Shown: piece after piece, positions 42,401-51,174 of the stretch
How positions within the stretch are numbered: position 1 is the first letter of the stretch
How the letters are laid out: each line of letters opens with the position of its first letter
Source: Streptomyces sp. NBC_01314
GTDB lineage: Bacteria; Actinomycetota; Actinomycetes; Streptomycetales; Streptomycetaceae
Length of the DNA stretch: 64,000 bases
Assembly (NCBI RefSeq): GCF_041435215.1
Contig: NZ_CP108394.1
Coordinates: 1,364,001-1,428,000, forward strand
Reading direction: 5' to 3'
Made by a program: the position numbers and the translations under genes
Notes under the pieces: generated by a model
Databases searched by the model: none
What the model saw: the letters and a program-made list of their open reading frames with translations, nothing else
Told to the model about the DNA's origin: nothing

Positions 42401-45256
42401 ATGAACTCCGTACCCGAAGGGCACGGGGGCCGAGGCGGTCAGGAGGGCCACGAGGGCGACCTCGTCCTCGGTGCGCTCGGCGCCATGGGCACGCCCCTCG
42501 ACTGCGCCGGCCACACCCGCCTGGACCTCGAAGGCCCGCAGACCCTGTGGCTGGTGGCCTCCGGCGCCCTGGACCTGTTCGCGGTCGACGCCGTCGAGCA
42601 GGGCCACTGGCACCACCTGGGCCGCCTCGAAGCGGGCGCGTTGCTGCTCGGCCCGGTCACCGGGCCCCAGCACACCCTGGTGGCCCGCCCGCTGCGCGAC
42701 TGCGTGGTCCGGCGCATCGGCCTGCGCGAGCTGTACCAGCAGGTGAACACGGAGACCTGGTCGTACGACGCGTGGGGCAACCCCCAGCTGGTGCCGCCAC
42801 GGACGAGCACCCTCGAATACGCGCTCGCCCTGGGCGTCGGCCGTGGCCTGTCCATCCTCTTCCAGGCACCGATGGCCACCGAGCAGGCCGCCGCGCCCAC
42901 CGACGACGACGTGTTCTGGATGCGGGTGCCGCCCGGCAGCGTCCAGTACGGCTCGCTGTACGGGGCGGAGGCGGCGGCCGACCTGCTGATGGACCCCGGG
43001 GTCTGGCAGAGCATGGTCGACCAGCAGTACCGGCTGCTGGCCACGCTGGACCGCTGGATCGAGCAGCTGGAACGCACCCACGAGGACCGTACGGCCGCCG
43101 GTATCAAGGCCGGTGAGGCCGTGCGCGCCCAGGCCGACCGCACGCTGCTCGCCTCCATCGGCAAGTCCTCGGCGGCCCGGCGTACGACCACGGCGGACGC
43201 GGACGCGACGTACGCGGCCTGCGGGCTCGTCGCCCGGGCGGCCGGGATCACCCTCTCCGAGCCCGCGCGGAGCGGCACCGAGAGCGATCGGCTCGACCCG
43301 GTGGAGCGCATCGCGCTCGCCTCCCGGGTCCGGGTCCGTGCCGTACGTCTCGCCGGGAGCTGGTGGCGGGAGAACGTGGGCCCGCTGGTCGGGCACCGGG
43401 CCCTGTCCGGCGCGCCGGTGGCGCTGCTGTGGCGGCGCGGCGGTTATGTGTCCGTGCAGCCGTCGTCCGGGCGGGAGACGCCGATCGAGAAGGCGAACGC
43501 GGCGGAGTTCGAGCCGCGTGCCGTGATGTTCTACCGGCCGTTGCCCGAACGGGTGCTGAGCCCGCTGCACCTGATGCGGTTCAGCCTCCACGGCACCGGC
43601 GGTGACATGACGGGCCTGCTGCTCAGCGGCCTGGTGACGGTGGTACTCGGCTCCCTTGTCCCCGTCGCGACGGGCAGGATCCTCGGCGAGTACGTCCCGA
43701 AGGCGCAGGAGGACCTGATCGTGCGGGTCTGCCTGGCGATCATGCTCGCGAGCGTGGTGTCGGCCGCGTTCCTGCTGTTGCAGAACCTGACGATCCTCCG
43801 GATGGAGGGCCGTATCGAGGCGACCCTCCAACCGGCGGTCTGGGACCGTCTGTTGAGACTCCCCACGAAGTTCTTCGCCTCCCGCTCCACGGGTGAACTG
43901 GCCAGTGCGGCCATGGGCATCAGCGCGATCCGCCGCACCCTGGCCGGGGTCGGGCCGGTGGTCGCCCAGTCGGTGACCGTCGGCGCCGTGAACCTCGGTC
44001 TGCTGCTCTGGTTCAGCGTTCCGATGGCTCTGGCGGCGATCGGCATGCTGGTGATCGTGGCCGCCGTGTTCCTCGGCCTCGGCCTGTGGCAGGTCCGCTG
44101 GCAGCGCCGCCTGGTGGTCCTGGGCAACAAGCTGAACAACCAGGCCTTCCAGACCCTGCGGGGCCTGCCGAAGCTGCGGGTGGCCGCCGCCGAGAACTAC
44201 GCGTACGCGGCCTGGGCGGGCGAGTTCGCGCGCAGCCGGGAGCTCCAGCAGAAGGTCGGCGGGATCAAGAACCTCAACACGGTGCTGGGCGCGGTGTATC
44301 TCCCGCTCTGCACCCTGCTGATGTTCATGCTGCTGGCGGGCCCGGCCCGGGGTTCGATGTCGGCGGCGGAGTTCCTCACCTTCAACACCTCGGTGACGAT
44401 GCTGCTCACCTCGGTCACCCAGCTGACGGGGGCGTTCGTGTCGGCGGTGGCCGTGCTGCCGTTGTTCGAGGAGATCAAGCCGGTGCTGGAGGCGACCCCG
44501 GAGGTCAGCACGGCGAGCACCCGCCCCGGGGTGCTGTCCGGCGCGCTGGAGGCCCGTCGGCTCTCCTTCCGCTACGCGGACGACGGCCCCCTGGTGCTGG
44601 ACGACGTGTCCTTCGCCATCGAACCCGGGGAGTTCGTGGCGATCGTCGGCCCGAGCGGCTGCGGAAAATCGACTCTGCTGCGCCTGCTCATCGGCTTCGA
44701 CAAGCCGGTCTCCGGGAGCGTCCTGTACGACGGTCAGGATCTGGGCGCCTTGGACCAGTCCGCCGTACGCCGCCAGTGCGGTGTCGTTCTCCAGCACGCC
44801 CAGCCGTTCACCGGTTCCATCCTGGACGTCATCTGCGGCACCGAGCCGTTCACGCCCGAGGAGGCGATGGCGGCGGCCGAGATGGCGGGCCTCGCCGAGG
44901 ACATCCGGCGTATGCCGATGGGCCTGCACACCATCGTCCAGGGCAGCGGCGCGGTCTCCGGCGGCCAGCGCCAACGCCTGATGATCGCCCAGGCGTTGAT
45001 CCGCCGTCCCCGCATCCTCTTCTTCGACGAGGCCACCAGCGCCCTGGACAACGAGACGCAGCGCACGGTCATCGAGAGCACGCGGGCGTTGCACGCCACC
45101 CGTGTCGTGATCGCCCACCGGCTGTCCACGGTCATGGACGCGGACCGGGTGGTGGTCATGGAGGACGGCAGGGTGGCGGAGGTGGGGGCCCCGGCCCGGT
45201 TGCTGGCGGACAGCGGGGGGCGACTGAGTGAGCTGGTGCGTCGCCAGATGGCCTGA
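42401..45256 (+). CDS. NHLP-system export ABC transporter, permease/ATPase subunit, 951 aa
   Basis: The second ABC protein of NHLM systems. It has a large N-terminal region (about residues 1-370, the first part like a cyclic-nucleotide-binding/cupin-type domain, LWLVASGALDLFAVD). The membrane domain follows, then the ATPase with GPSGCGKSTLLRLL Walker A, VSGGQRQRLMIAQAL signature and LFFDEATSALD Walker B. No C39 domain is present; it is expected to form a heterodimer with the upstream transporter. The ATG lies 2 bp after the previous stop, so the four genes 39040-45256 act as one operon. Length matches NHLM_micro_ABC2-type proteins. Confidence 0.9.
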   Translation: MNSVPEGHGGRGGQEGHEGDLVLGALGAMGTPLDCAGHTRLDLEGPQTLWLVASGALDLFAVDAVEQGHWHHLGRLEAGALLLGPVTGPQHTLVARPLRDCVVRRIGLRELYQQVNTETWSYDAWGNPQLVPPRTSTLEYALALGVGRGLSILFQAPMATEQAAAPTDDDVFWMRVPPGSVQYGSLYGAEAAADLLMDPGVWQSMVDQQYRLLATLDRWIEQLERTHEDRTAAGIKAGEAVRAQADRTLLASIGKSSAARRTTTADADATYAACGLVARAAGITLSEPARSGTESDRLDPVERIALASRVRVRAVRLAGSWWRENVGPLVGHRALSGAPVALLWRRGGYVSVQPSSGRETPIEKANAAEFEPRAVMFYRPLPERVLSPLHLMRFSLHGTGGDMTGLLLSGLVTVVLGSLVPVATGRILGEYVPKAQEDLIVRVCLAIMLASVVSAAFLLLQNLTILRMEGRIEATLQPAVWDRLLRLPTKFFASRSTGELASAAMGISAIRRTLAGVGPVVAQSVTVGAVNLGLLLWFSVPMALAAIGMLVIVAAVFLGLGLWQVRWQRRLVVLGNKLNNQAFQTLRGLPKLRVAAAENYAYAAWAGEFARSRELQQKVGGIKNLNTVLGAVYLPLCTLLMFMLLAGPARGSMSAAEFLTFNTSVTMLLTSVTQLTGAFVSAVAVLPLFEEIKPVLEATPEVSTASTRPGVLSGALEARRLSFRYADDGPLVLDDVSFAIEPGEFVAIVGPSGCGKSTLLRLLIGFDKPVSGSVLYDGQDLGALDQSAVRRQCGVVLQHAQPFTGSILDVICGTEPFTPEEAMAAAEMAGLAEDIRRMPMGLHTIVQGSGAVSGGQRQRLMIAQALIRRPRILFFDEATSALDNETQRTVIESTRALHATRVVIAHRLSTVMDADRVVVMEDGRVAEVGAPARLLADSGGRLSELVRRQMA

Positions 45257-45285
45257 GGGGGTTCATCGCCCCCGCCGCCCCTACC

Positions 45286-45515
45286 CGTCCCTCCCCAGGG
45301 GCTGCGCCCCTTCGACCCCCGTCCGCGGGTCCGGTGGGGCTTCTCGCGCAGTTCCCCGCGCCCCTGAAGGGCCTACGGCCCTTTCGGGCCGAAAAGCACG
45401 GGGCGCAGCCCCTGCTTTTCAGGGGCGCGGGAAACTGCGCGAGAAGCCCCCACCGAACCCGCACCCGACAACAGGCCCCACGGGGTCGAAGGGGCAGCGC
45501 CCCTGGGGAGGGGAA
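45286..45515. repeat. Giant nested palindrome between convergent genes
   Basis: Outer arms: tccccaggggctgcgcccct-tcgacccc near 45290-45318 and its near-exact complement at 45482-45509. Inner arms: ggggcttctcgcgcagttcc-ccgcgcccctgaa (45335-45367) and its complement (45418-45451), with a few mismatches. The whole about 230 bp could fold as one cruciform. It consists of the dispersed Streptomyces repeat units in head-to-head arrangement and probably terminates both flanking operons. Confidence 0.8.
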
Positions 45516-45519
45516 GCCC

Positions 45520-47094
45520 CTACGGCCGCACAGACCGACGCGGCAGCAGCAAGACAGACACGACCGGAACCACCGCGAGCACCACCCACGGCACAGCCCC
45601 CGGCACCCCCACATCCGTCAGGGCCCCGGCCCCCGCACTCCCCACCAACACGATCAACCCCGAGACGGACGACATCGCCCCGGTATAGAGCCCGAGCCGC
45701 CCCTGGGCCGCAAGATCCGGCACCCACGCCCGCGCCGCCGGAGCCACCAACATCTGCCCCACCGTCAACAACACCACGAACCCGGCGGCGGGCAACAACC
45801 CCACACCCCCCGTCCACCCGGCAGGCAGCGCCACGGCCACCACCCCGAACCCGGCGGCTATCAGCACCAACCCCACCGTCATGGACCGACGCAGATCCAG
45901 CCGCTCCGCCACCCACCGCGTGACCGGCAGCTGGGCCGTCACGACCAGCAGCGACGACAACCCGAACAGCCAGGCCAGCGCCGACTGCGACCCCGTGGCC
46001 CGCTCCACCTCACCGGGCAGCAGCAGGTACAGCTGGTTGTAGGCCAGCAGATACGCCCCGTACGCGCAGCACAACGCCAGGAACCGCCGGTTGCGCAGCA
46101 GCCCGCCGAGACCCCCCTTCACCGCGACCCGCTCCCGCCCCGGAATGTGCTGCGGAAGCAGCCAGAAATGTCCGGCCAGGACGAGAACGAAGACCCCGGC
46201 GCCCGCGAGGCACACCACCCGGTAGTCGACCGCCAGCAGCAGCGCGCCGATGAGCGGCCCGACGAACGCCCCGGCCTGCCCCGCCACCGTGAACAGCGCG
46301 AGCACGCTCGTCCGGGGGCCGCCTCCCGACTCCTCCCAGACCACCGCCTGCCGGGCGACCTCGGACTCGACTGCCGGGGAGAACAGCGCGGCGGCGAAGC
46401 CGATCAGCAGGACCGCACCGATGACCGACCAGTCCTCGTCGGCGTACCCGAGCCACGCGAACCCGGCGATCCGCAGCACGCATCCGGCCAGCACCACGGG
46501 CCGTACCCCGTACCGGTCGGCCAGCGCACCACCCACCACGAACAGCCCCTGCTGGCTGAAGGTCCGCAGCCCGAGCACGAAGCCGACCATCCAGCCGGCC
46601 ATGCCTATCGCCGTGCCGAGATGTTCGGCGAGGAACGGCAGCACGGCGAAGAAGCCGACGTTGAAGGCGAGCTGGGTGAGGATCAGCAGCCGCAGAAGGG
46701 GACTGAGCTCGGCCCAGGTACTCCGGCGGGAAAGCCTGGCCGCGTTCTTCCCGGCCGCACCGCTCGCGACCCGCGCTTCGGCCACCCCACCCGACGTCCC
46801 TTGTCGGGACGCGTCGCCCGCCGTCCGCCGCACAGGCACCCCGTTCGCGGCCCGCATCTCCGGCGTCCCGTCAGCCGCCCGCCCCATCGGCGTCTCGATA
46901 GCCGCCCGCCCCTCCGACGTCCCGTTCGCCGCCCGCTGATCGGGCGCCCACCGCTTGCTCGTCACCTGCCTCTGGGACCCTTCACTCACCGCCTGGTTCT
47001 CCCGCTCCTCGCTCGGCGCTTGCGTCTCGGCCGCTTCTCCGGCCGGTCGACGCCGGGGCGTCCCGCTCGGTCGTTTCTCGGGCGGCACGGTCAT
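45520..47094 (-). CDS. MFS transporter with repetitive cytoplasmic N-terminal extension, 524 aa
   Basis: Twelve-helix-type major facilitator, recognised by LTQLAFNVGFFAVLPFLAEH and the loop motif GGALADRYGVRPVV (the GxLaDRxGxR signature). The first about 130 residues are hydrophilic; residues 54-97 repeat a 9-residue unit with the pattern RAAxGTPxx (27-bp period). The start ATG overlaps the permease stop (ATGA), so it is the last gene of the Zur-like operon. Similar MFS genes in metallophore operons export the siderophore-like molecule; that role here is inferred from context only. Confidence 0.85.
   Translation of the reverse strand: MTVPPEKRPSGTPRRRPAGEAAETQAPSEERENQAVSEGSQRQVTSKRWAPDQRAANGTSEGRAAIETPMGRAADGTPEMRAANGVPVRRTAGDASRQGTSGGVAEARVASGAAGKNAARLSRRSTWAELSPLLRLLILTQLAFNVGFFAVLPFLAEHLGTAIGMAGWMVGFVLGLRTFSQQGLFVVGGALADRYGVRPVVLAGCVLRIAGFAWLGYADEDWSVIGAVLLIGFAAALFSPAVESEVARQAVVWEESGGGPRTSVLALFTVAGQAGAFVGPLIGALLLAVDYRVVCLAGAGVFVLVLAGHFWLLPQHIPGRERVAVKGGLGGLLRNRRFLALCCAYGAYLLAYNQLYLLLPGEVERATGSQSALAWLFGLSSLLVVTAQLPVTRWVAERLDLRRSMTVGLVLIAAGFGVVAVALPAGWTGGVGLLPAAGFVVLLTVGQMLVAPAARAWVPDLAAQGRLGLYTGAMSSVSGLIVLVGSAGAGALTDVGVPGAVPWVVLAVVPVVSVLLLPRRSVRP
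46804..46935. repeat. 27-bp in-frame tandem repeats in the MFS gene
   Basis: Four to five degenerate copies coding RAANGTSEG, RAAIETPMG, RAADGTPEM, RAANGVPVR and a partial RTAGDASRQ. Exact 9-residue spacing indicates past slippage or unequal crossing-over. Confidence 0.8.
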
Positions 47095-48863
47095 CCGGTC
47101 TCTCCGACGGTCGTGGCGGCGGCGGGTCTCGGCTGCCGTACGGCCCGGGCGAGCGGACGGCGTGGCCCTCGCACCCCGCCCGCCGCCGTGGCCGCCAGCG
47201 CACCCAGGAGGGCGAGGGCGGTGGCGGGGGCGAGGACGGCCCAGGGGGCGCGTTCGGCGTAGGGCTGGTTCTCGGCGAGGAGGAGGCCCCATTCCGGCTC
47301 CGGCGGCTGCGCGCCGAGGCCGAGGAAGCCGAGGGAGGTCAGGGCGAGGGCCACGCCGGGCAGCCGGAGGAGGGCGTGGCGGGCGACGGGGGGCAGGACG
47401 GCGGGCAGCAGTTCGCGGCGGAGCAGATAGCCGTCACCCGCGCCGAGCCCTTTGGTGGCCGTGATGTGCGTCGTGGCCCGCTCCTGTTCGAGCAGGGCGG
47501 AGGTGTGCGCGGCGAGCGGCACCCAGGCGACGGCGGCCACGGCCAGCGCGGGTGTCGCCGCTCCGCTGCCGGCGACTCCGGCGACGAGGAGGCCCGCGAG
47601 GACCGCCGGCACGGCGTTGACGGTGTCGACGAGGGGCCCGGAGAGCCGGGGCAGCAGCCCGAGCAGGACGCCCGTCAGCAGTGCGGCCGCGCTGATCGTG
47701 ACGCCCAGGGCAAGGGTGGTGAACGCCCCGTGGCCGATGCGGGCGAGGAGGTCGCGGCCGAGTGCGTCGGTGCCCAACGGGTGGGACCAGGACGGGGGTT
47801 GGAGCCGGGCTCCGGTGTCGAGGGCGAGCGGGTCGCGGGTCAGGCCGAGCGCGACGACCGCGAGGAGCAGGGTGCCGTGGAGCAGCGGGGTCCGGCGTGG
47901 CGCGGACGGCTGCGGGCGGTGCAGGGAGTGGAGCGCGCCGTCGCGGAGGGCCGGACCGATGAGGAGACGGGCGGCGAGGCGGGCGAGGGCTCCGGCGAGG
48001 GCGGCCAGCAGGACGAGGGCGAGGGTGCCGGCCTGGAGGACGGGGAGGTCCTGGGCGAGGGCGGCCTGGAGGGTGGTGCGGCCGAGGCCGGGTATGTCGA
48101 AGATCTGCTCGACGGTGACGGCGCCGCCGGTGAGACCGACCACGAACAGGCCGATGTTGGGCAGGAGTCCGGGTACGCAACGGCGGACGGCCTGGCGGGC
48201 GGTGGCCCGCCCGGGTATGCCGCGGGCGGCGGCGGCCAGCGCCCAGGGTTCGGCGAAGGCGCCGGGCAGCAGGTCGTCGAGCATCCGGCCGAGCAGCGCG
48301 CCGGCGGGCAGGCCGAGGGCGAGGGCGGGCAGCACCGTCCATCGCGGCCCGTACCAGCCGAGCGCGGGCAGCCAGCCGAGGTGCACCCCGACGACGACGG
48401 CGAGCACGGAGGCGGTGAGGAACTCGGGCAGCGCGGCGGGCATCGCGGCCGCGCTGCCGCCGCCGCGCCCGTCGTCGAGGCGGCGGTGCGCGCCGAGCCG
48501 GAGGGTGCGGGCGCAGACCGCCGCGGCCGTGGCCGCCGCGACGAGGAGCGCGACGGCCATCAGCAGCAGGGAGACACCGAGGGCCTGGACGACGGAGGGG
48601 GTGACCTCGGCACCGGAGATCCACGAGCGGCCCGCGTCACCGCGCGCCAGCCCGCCGAACCACTCCCCCAGCAGCTTCGACGGTCCCGCGTCGAGGCCGA
48701 GTTCGTCCCGGACGGCCGCCAGTACCTCTGGCGTCGGGTCGCGTTCGGCCGAGCGGGCCTTGAGGACGGTGAGCGCCGGGTCGGTGCGCGACAGCCACGG
48801 CAGCAGGCCGATCCCGCACAGCAGCGCGGCGGCGAGCAGGGCCCGCCAGAGTGCCCGTATCAG
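47091..48863 (-). CDS. Fused DppB-DppC-type ABC permease, about 590 aa, likely CTG start
   Basis: Two oligopeptide/nickel-type permease halves in one protein. The first (residues about 1-310) carries the EAA-like loop PWALAAAARGIPGRATARQAVR; the second (about 320-570) has SHPLGTDALGRDLLARI and ITATKGLGAGDGYLLRRELLP. The first ATG in frame (48560) would remove the first membrane helix. Upstream of it the frame encodes ALWRALLAAALLCGIGLLPW and stays open to a CTG at 48863 that overlaps the solute-binding gene stop (CTGA). The CTG is therefore the most likely start, coupled to the upstream gene. No ATPase gene is nearby. Confidence 0.8.
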   Translation of the reverse strand: MIRALWRALLAAALLCGIGLLPWLSRTDPALTVLKARSAERDPTPEVLAAVRDELGLDAGPSKLLGEWFGGLARGDAGRSWISGAEVTPSVVQALGVSLLLMAVALLVAAATAAAVCARTLRLGAHRRLDDGRGGGSAAAMPAALPEFLTASVLAVVVGVHLGWLPALGWYGPRWTVLPALALGLPAGALLGRMLDDLLPGAFAEPWALAAAARGIPGRATARQAVRRCVPGLLPNIGLFVVGLTGGAVTVEQIFDIPGLGRTTLQAALAQDLPVLQAGTLALVLLAALAGALARLAARLLIGPALRDGALHSLHRPQPSAPRRTPLLHGTLLLAVVALGLTRDPLALDTGARLQPPSWSHPLGTDALGRDLLARIGHGAFTTLALGVTISAAALLTGVLLGLLPRLSGPLVDTVNAVPAVLAGLLVAGVAGSGAATPALAVAAVAWVPLAAHTSALLEQERATTHITATKGLGAGDGYLLRRELLPAVLPPVARHALLRLPGVALALTSLGFLGLGAQPPEPEWGLLLAENQPYAERAPWAVLAPATALALLGALAATAAGGVRGPRRPLARAVRQPRPAAATTVGETG

Positions 48864-50359
48864 CGCCGGGTCCCCGTTCCGATGAGGGTGCGCTCGTACG
48901 GGTCGAGGGTCACGCCCTGTACCGAGGTGGCGACGCCGGTGATGATCTGCTGGTGGACGAGCGGGACGGTCGCGTCGGTGCCGAGGATCGCCGCCTCGGC
49001 GTTCATGGCCGCCTGCTGCCGCTCGGCCGTCTCGGACTCCTTCTCGGCGGCGGCGACGGCCCGGTCGACCTGCTGGTCGCAGAGCAGGGCGAGGTTGTAG
49101 CCGCCGTCGCAGGTGAAGTCGCCGGCGAGGATGGAGACGGGGTCGCCGGTGTCGAGCAGGGAGTTGCGGGCGCCGACGAACGCGTCGAACTTCCCGGCCA
49201 GGGCGTCGCTCTCCAGCCGCGAGTACTCGCGGACCTCCAGCCTCACCTCGAACCCGGCCTTCTGGAGCTGCTGTTGCAGTACCTGGGCGACCTCGGGCAG
49301 TTCGGGCCGGTTGTCGTACGTCGCGATGGTCACGGAGGTGCCGTCGGGGTCGACGGCCCTCGCGCGGCCGGTCGGTTCGACTTGTTTGCCGGCGGCCCAG
49401 GTCACGGCGGGTCCGAAGATGCCCACGCCGGCGTCGGCGTAGCCCTCGTAGACGTCCTTGGCGAGGACGGAGCCGTCGACGGCCTCGCGGGCGGCGGCCC
49501 GGAGCTCCGGGTCCTTGAAGGCGCCGGTCTTGGTGTTGAGGAGGAGGCTGGTGGTGCGGGTGGTGGCCGTCTCGCGGCGGGTGCCCTTGTCCAGGGTGGA
49601 CGCCTGCGAGACGGGGACGGCTTCGGCGATGTCGACCTGGTCGGTGCGCAGGGCGTTGGTGCGGGCGGAGCCGTCGGCTATGAACCTGGCGTCGATGCCG
49701 CTCGCCTGGGCACGGCCGCCCCAGTACGCGTCGAAGCGGTCCAGGGTGGCCGCGGTGGTGCCGGTGACCTCGGTGACCTCGAACGGGCCGGTGGCCGTGC
49801 CGACCGGGTTCACCCGCCTGCCGCCGTAGGCCTTGGCGGACAGGATCGCGAGGCCGGGGCTGGTGAGCCGGAGCGGCAGGGCGGGGTCCGGATCTCCCGT
49901 GGTGACGCGCACCTGACGGTCGCCGCTCGCCTTCGCGGTGAGCTCGACACCGGTGAGCGCGGCGGTGACCGGCTCGGCCTCGGTGGCACGGGTGAGGGCG
50001 GCGGCGACGGTCGCCGGGGTGACCTCGGTGCCGTCCTGGAAGGTGGCCTCACGCAAGGTGAAAAGCCAGTTCCGGTCGTTCTCGCGGGTCCAGGACTCGG
50101 CGAGCGCCGGGGCCGCGGCACCGTTGGCGTCCAGCTCGGTGAGGCCCTCGGTGACGCCCAGCCGGCTGAGGAGGGTGGCGTCGGCGCCGTACGGGGAGAA
50201 GTTCTCGGCGGGCGGGAAGGCGAGGGCCACGCGCAGCCGGGACCCGCCGGCGGAGGGGTCGTCGGACGTGTCACCGCCCGAAGCGAAGCAACCGGTCAGC
50301 ACGGGGGCGAGGAGCAGGCCGGCGGCGAGGCGACGGCGACGGCGACGGGGAGAGCGCAT
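48860..50359 (-). CDS. SBP_bac_5 ABC solute-binding lipoprotein (oligopeptide/metal-chelate type), 499 aa
   Basis: A basic N-terminus (RSPRRRRRRLAAGLLLAPV) and lipobox LTGC make this a lipoprotein anchored outside the membrane. The mature part is a family 5 extracellular solute-binding protein: LTEGLTELDANG, ALAESWTRENDRNW, FQDGTEVTPATV and LLNTKTGAFKDPELR. Family members bind peptides, nickel or metallophore complexes. It is the first gene of the leftward operon. A Zur-like box lies 56 bp upstream, so uptake of a zinc-linked ligand is the favoured reading; peptide uptake is the alternative. Confidence 0.88.
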   Translation of the reverse strand: MRSPRRRRRRLAAGLLLAPVLTGCFASGGDTSDDPSAGGSRLRVALAFPPAENFSPYGADATLLSRLGVTEGLTELDANGAAAPALAESWTRENDRNWLFTLREATFQDGTEVTPATVAAALTRATEAEPVTAALTGVELTAKASGDRQVRVTTGDPDPALPLRLTSPGLAILSAKAYGGRRVNPVGTATGPFEVTEVTGTTAATLDRFDAYWGGRAQASGIDARFIADGSARTNALRTDQVDIAEAVPVSQASTLDKGTRRETATTRTTSLLLNTKTGAFKDPELRAAAREAVDGSVLAKDVYEGYADAGVGIFGPAVTWAAGKQVEPTGRARAVDPDGTSVTIATYDNRPELPEVAQVLQQQLQKAGFEVRLEVREYSRLESDALAGKFDAFVGARNSLLDTGDPVSILAGDFTCDGGYNLALLCDQQVDRAVAAAEKESETAERQQAAMNAEAAILGTDATVPLVHQQIITGVATSVQGVTLDPYERTLIGTGTRR

Positions 50360-50414
50360 GGTCCTTGGTTCTGTGTGGGAGACGGGGCGGCTGGGGAACG
50401 CGACGCAGCCTACA

Positions 50415-50429
50415 TAGGAATGATTTTCA
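50415..50429. promoter_or_regulatory. Zur-like box upstream of the uptake operon
   Basis: TAGGAATGATTTTCA agrees at 12 of 15 positions with the Streptomyces Zur consensus TGAAAATGATTTTCA as remembered. It is an island of A/T in GC-rich DNA, 56 bp before the lipoprotein start. It does not look like the longer DmdR/IdeR iron box (TTAGGTTAGGCTAACCTAA). Confidence 0.6.
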
Positions 50430-50430
50430 T

Positions 50431-51012
50431 TTAACCGGCGAGGGTGCGGGCGGCCTCGGGCACCGGGATCTCGAAGTGCACGACCCGCTCTCCCGTCACC
50501 TCACGCTCGTCGCACACGGCCACGCCCCGCGAGCGCCAGAAGTCCTCGGCGCCGGGCACCCCGGGGTCGGTGTGGAGATAGACGGAGCGGTAACCCCCGT
50601 CGGCCGCCGCGAAGTCCAGCAGCGCGGCGACCAGCCGCCGGGCCAGCCCGCGCCGCCGGTGCTCGGCGCGCACATACACACGGCGCAGCTGGGCGGTCTC
50701 GCCGGAAGGGTAACGCTCGGCCAGCCAGCGGGGGTTGGGCGGATGGGCGGGACCCCGGGAGTCCAGGGCGCCGGTGGCGACGACCGTGCCGTCACGCTCG
50801 TCGACCGCCACCAGGAGCACATGCCGGTCGGGAGCGAGGTACGCGCCGCGCAGATCGATGATGTCCCCGTGCCAGCGCGGCACATAGCCCGTGCCGAAGT
50901 CGCGGTGGACGGTGTCGAGCATCACCGCGCGGGCGCTGTCGAGTTCGCCGGGCCCCGCCACCCTGATGTCGTAGTGATGCACCTGCACATCATATGCAAT
51001 AAGGCTGATCAT
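50431..51012 (-). CDS. GNAT-family N-acetyltransferase, about 193 aa
   Basis: A GCN5-related acetyltransferase fold. The acetyl-CoA loop is in LRRVYVRAEHRRRGLARRLV (R-x-x-G-x-A, motif A), followed by YRSVYLHTDPGVPGAEDFWRSRG, cited for its motif-B DPGVPGAEDFW. It acetylates an amine, antibiotic or protein; the substrate is unknown. The start is unsure: ATG 51012 or GTG 50988, neither with a clear ribosome-binding site. TGCACATCATATGCA (about 50984-50998) spans this region and is a near palindrome that could be an operator. The gene ends directly beside the Zur-like box. Confidence 0.8.
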   Translation of the reverse strand: MISLIAYDVQVHHYDIRVAGPGELDSARAVMLDTVHRDFGTGYVPRWHGDIIDLRGAYLAPDRHVLLVAVDERDGTVVATGALDSRGPAHPPNPRWLAERYPSGETAQLRRVYVRAEHRRRGLARRLVAALLDFAAADGGYRSVYLHTDPGVPGAEDFWRSRGVAVCDEREVTGERVVHFEIPVPEAARTLAG

Positions 51013-51174
51013 TTTGAACAGGGGTGCGACCGGCCGACCCCCCGCCGCGGGCGAGCGGCCGGCCCGTCCGCCGGGCGTGAGCGACGAGGCCCGGTCGGCC
51101 GGTAAACGACCATGAACCACCGGCCGTCGGGCGGGACACGCGTGCCGAGGCGGCCAACGGGTACTCCGTCGGTC

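Noticed and set aside
50411..50440. Iron box (DmdR/IdeR) reading of the A/T-rich site before the lipoprotein gene.
   Set aside because: The site lacks the TTAGG...CCTAA symmetry of IdeR-type boxes and fits the shorter Zur pattern better.
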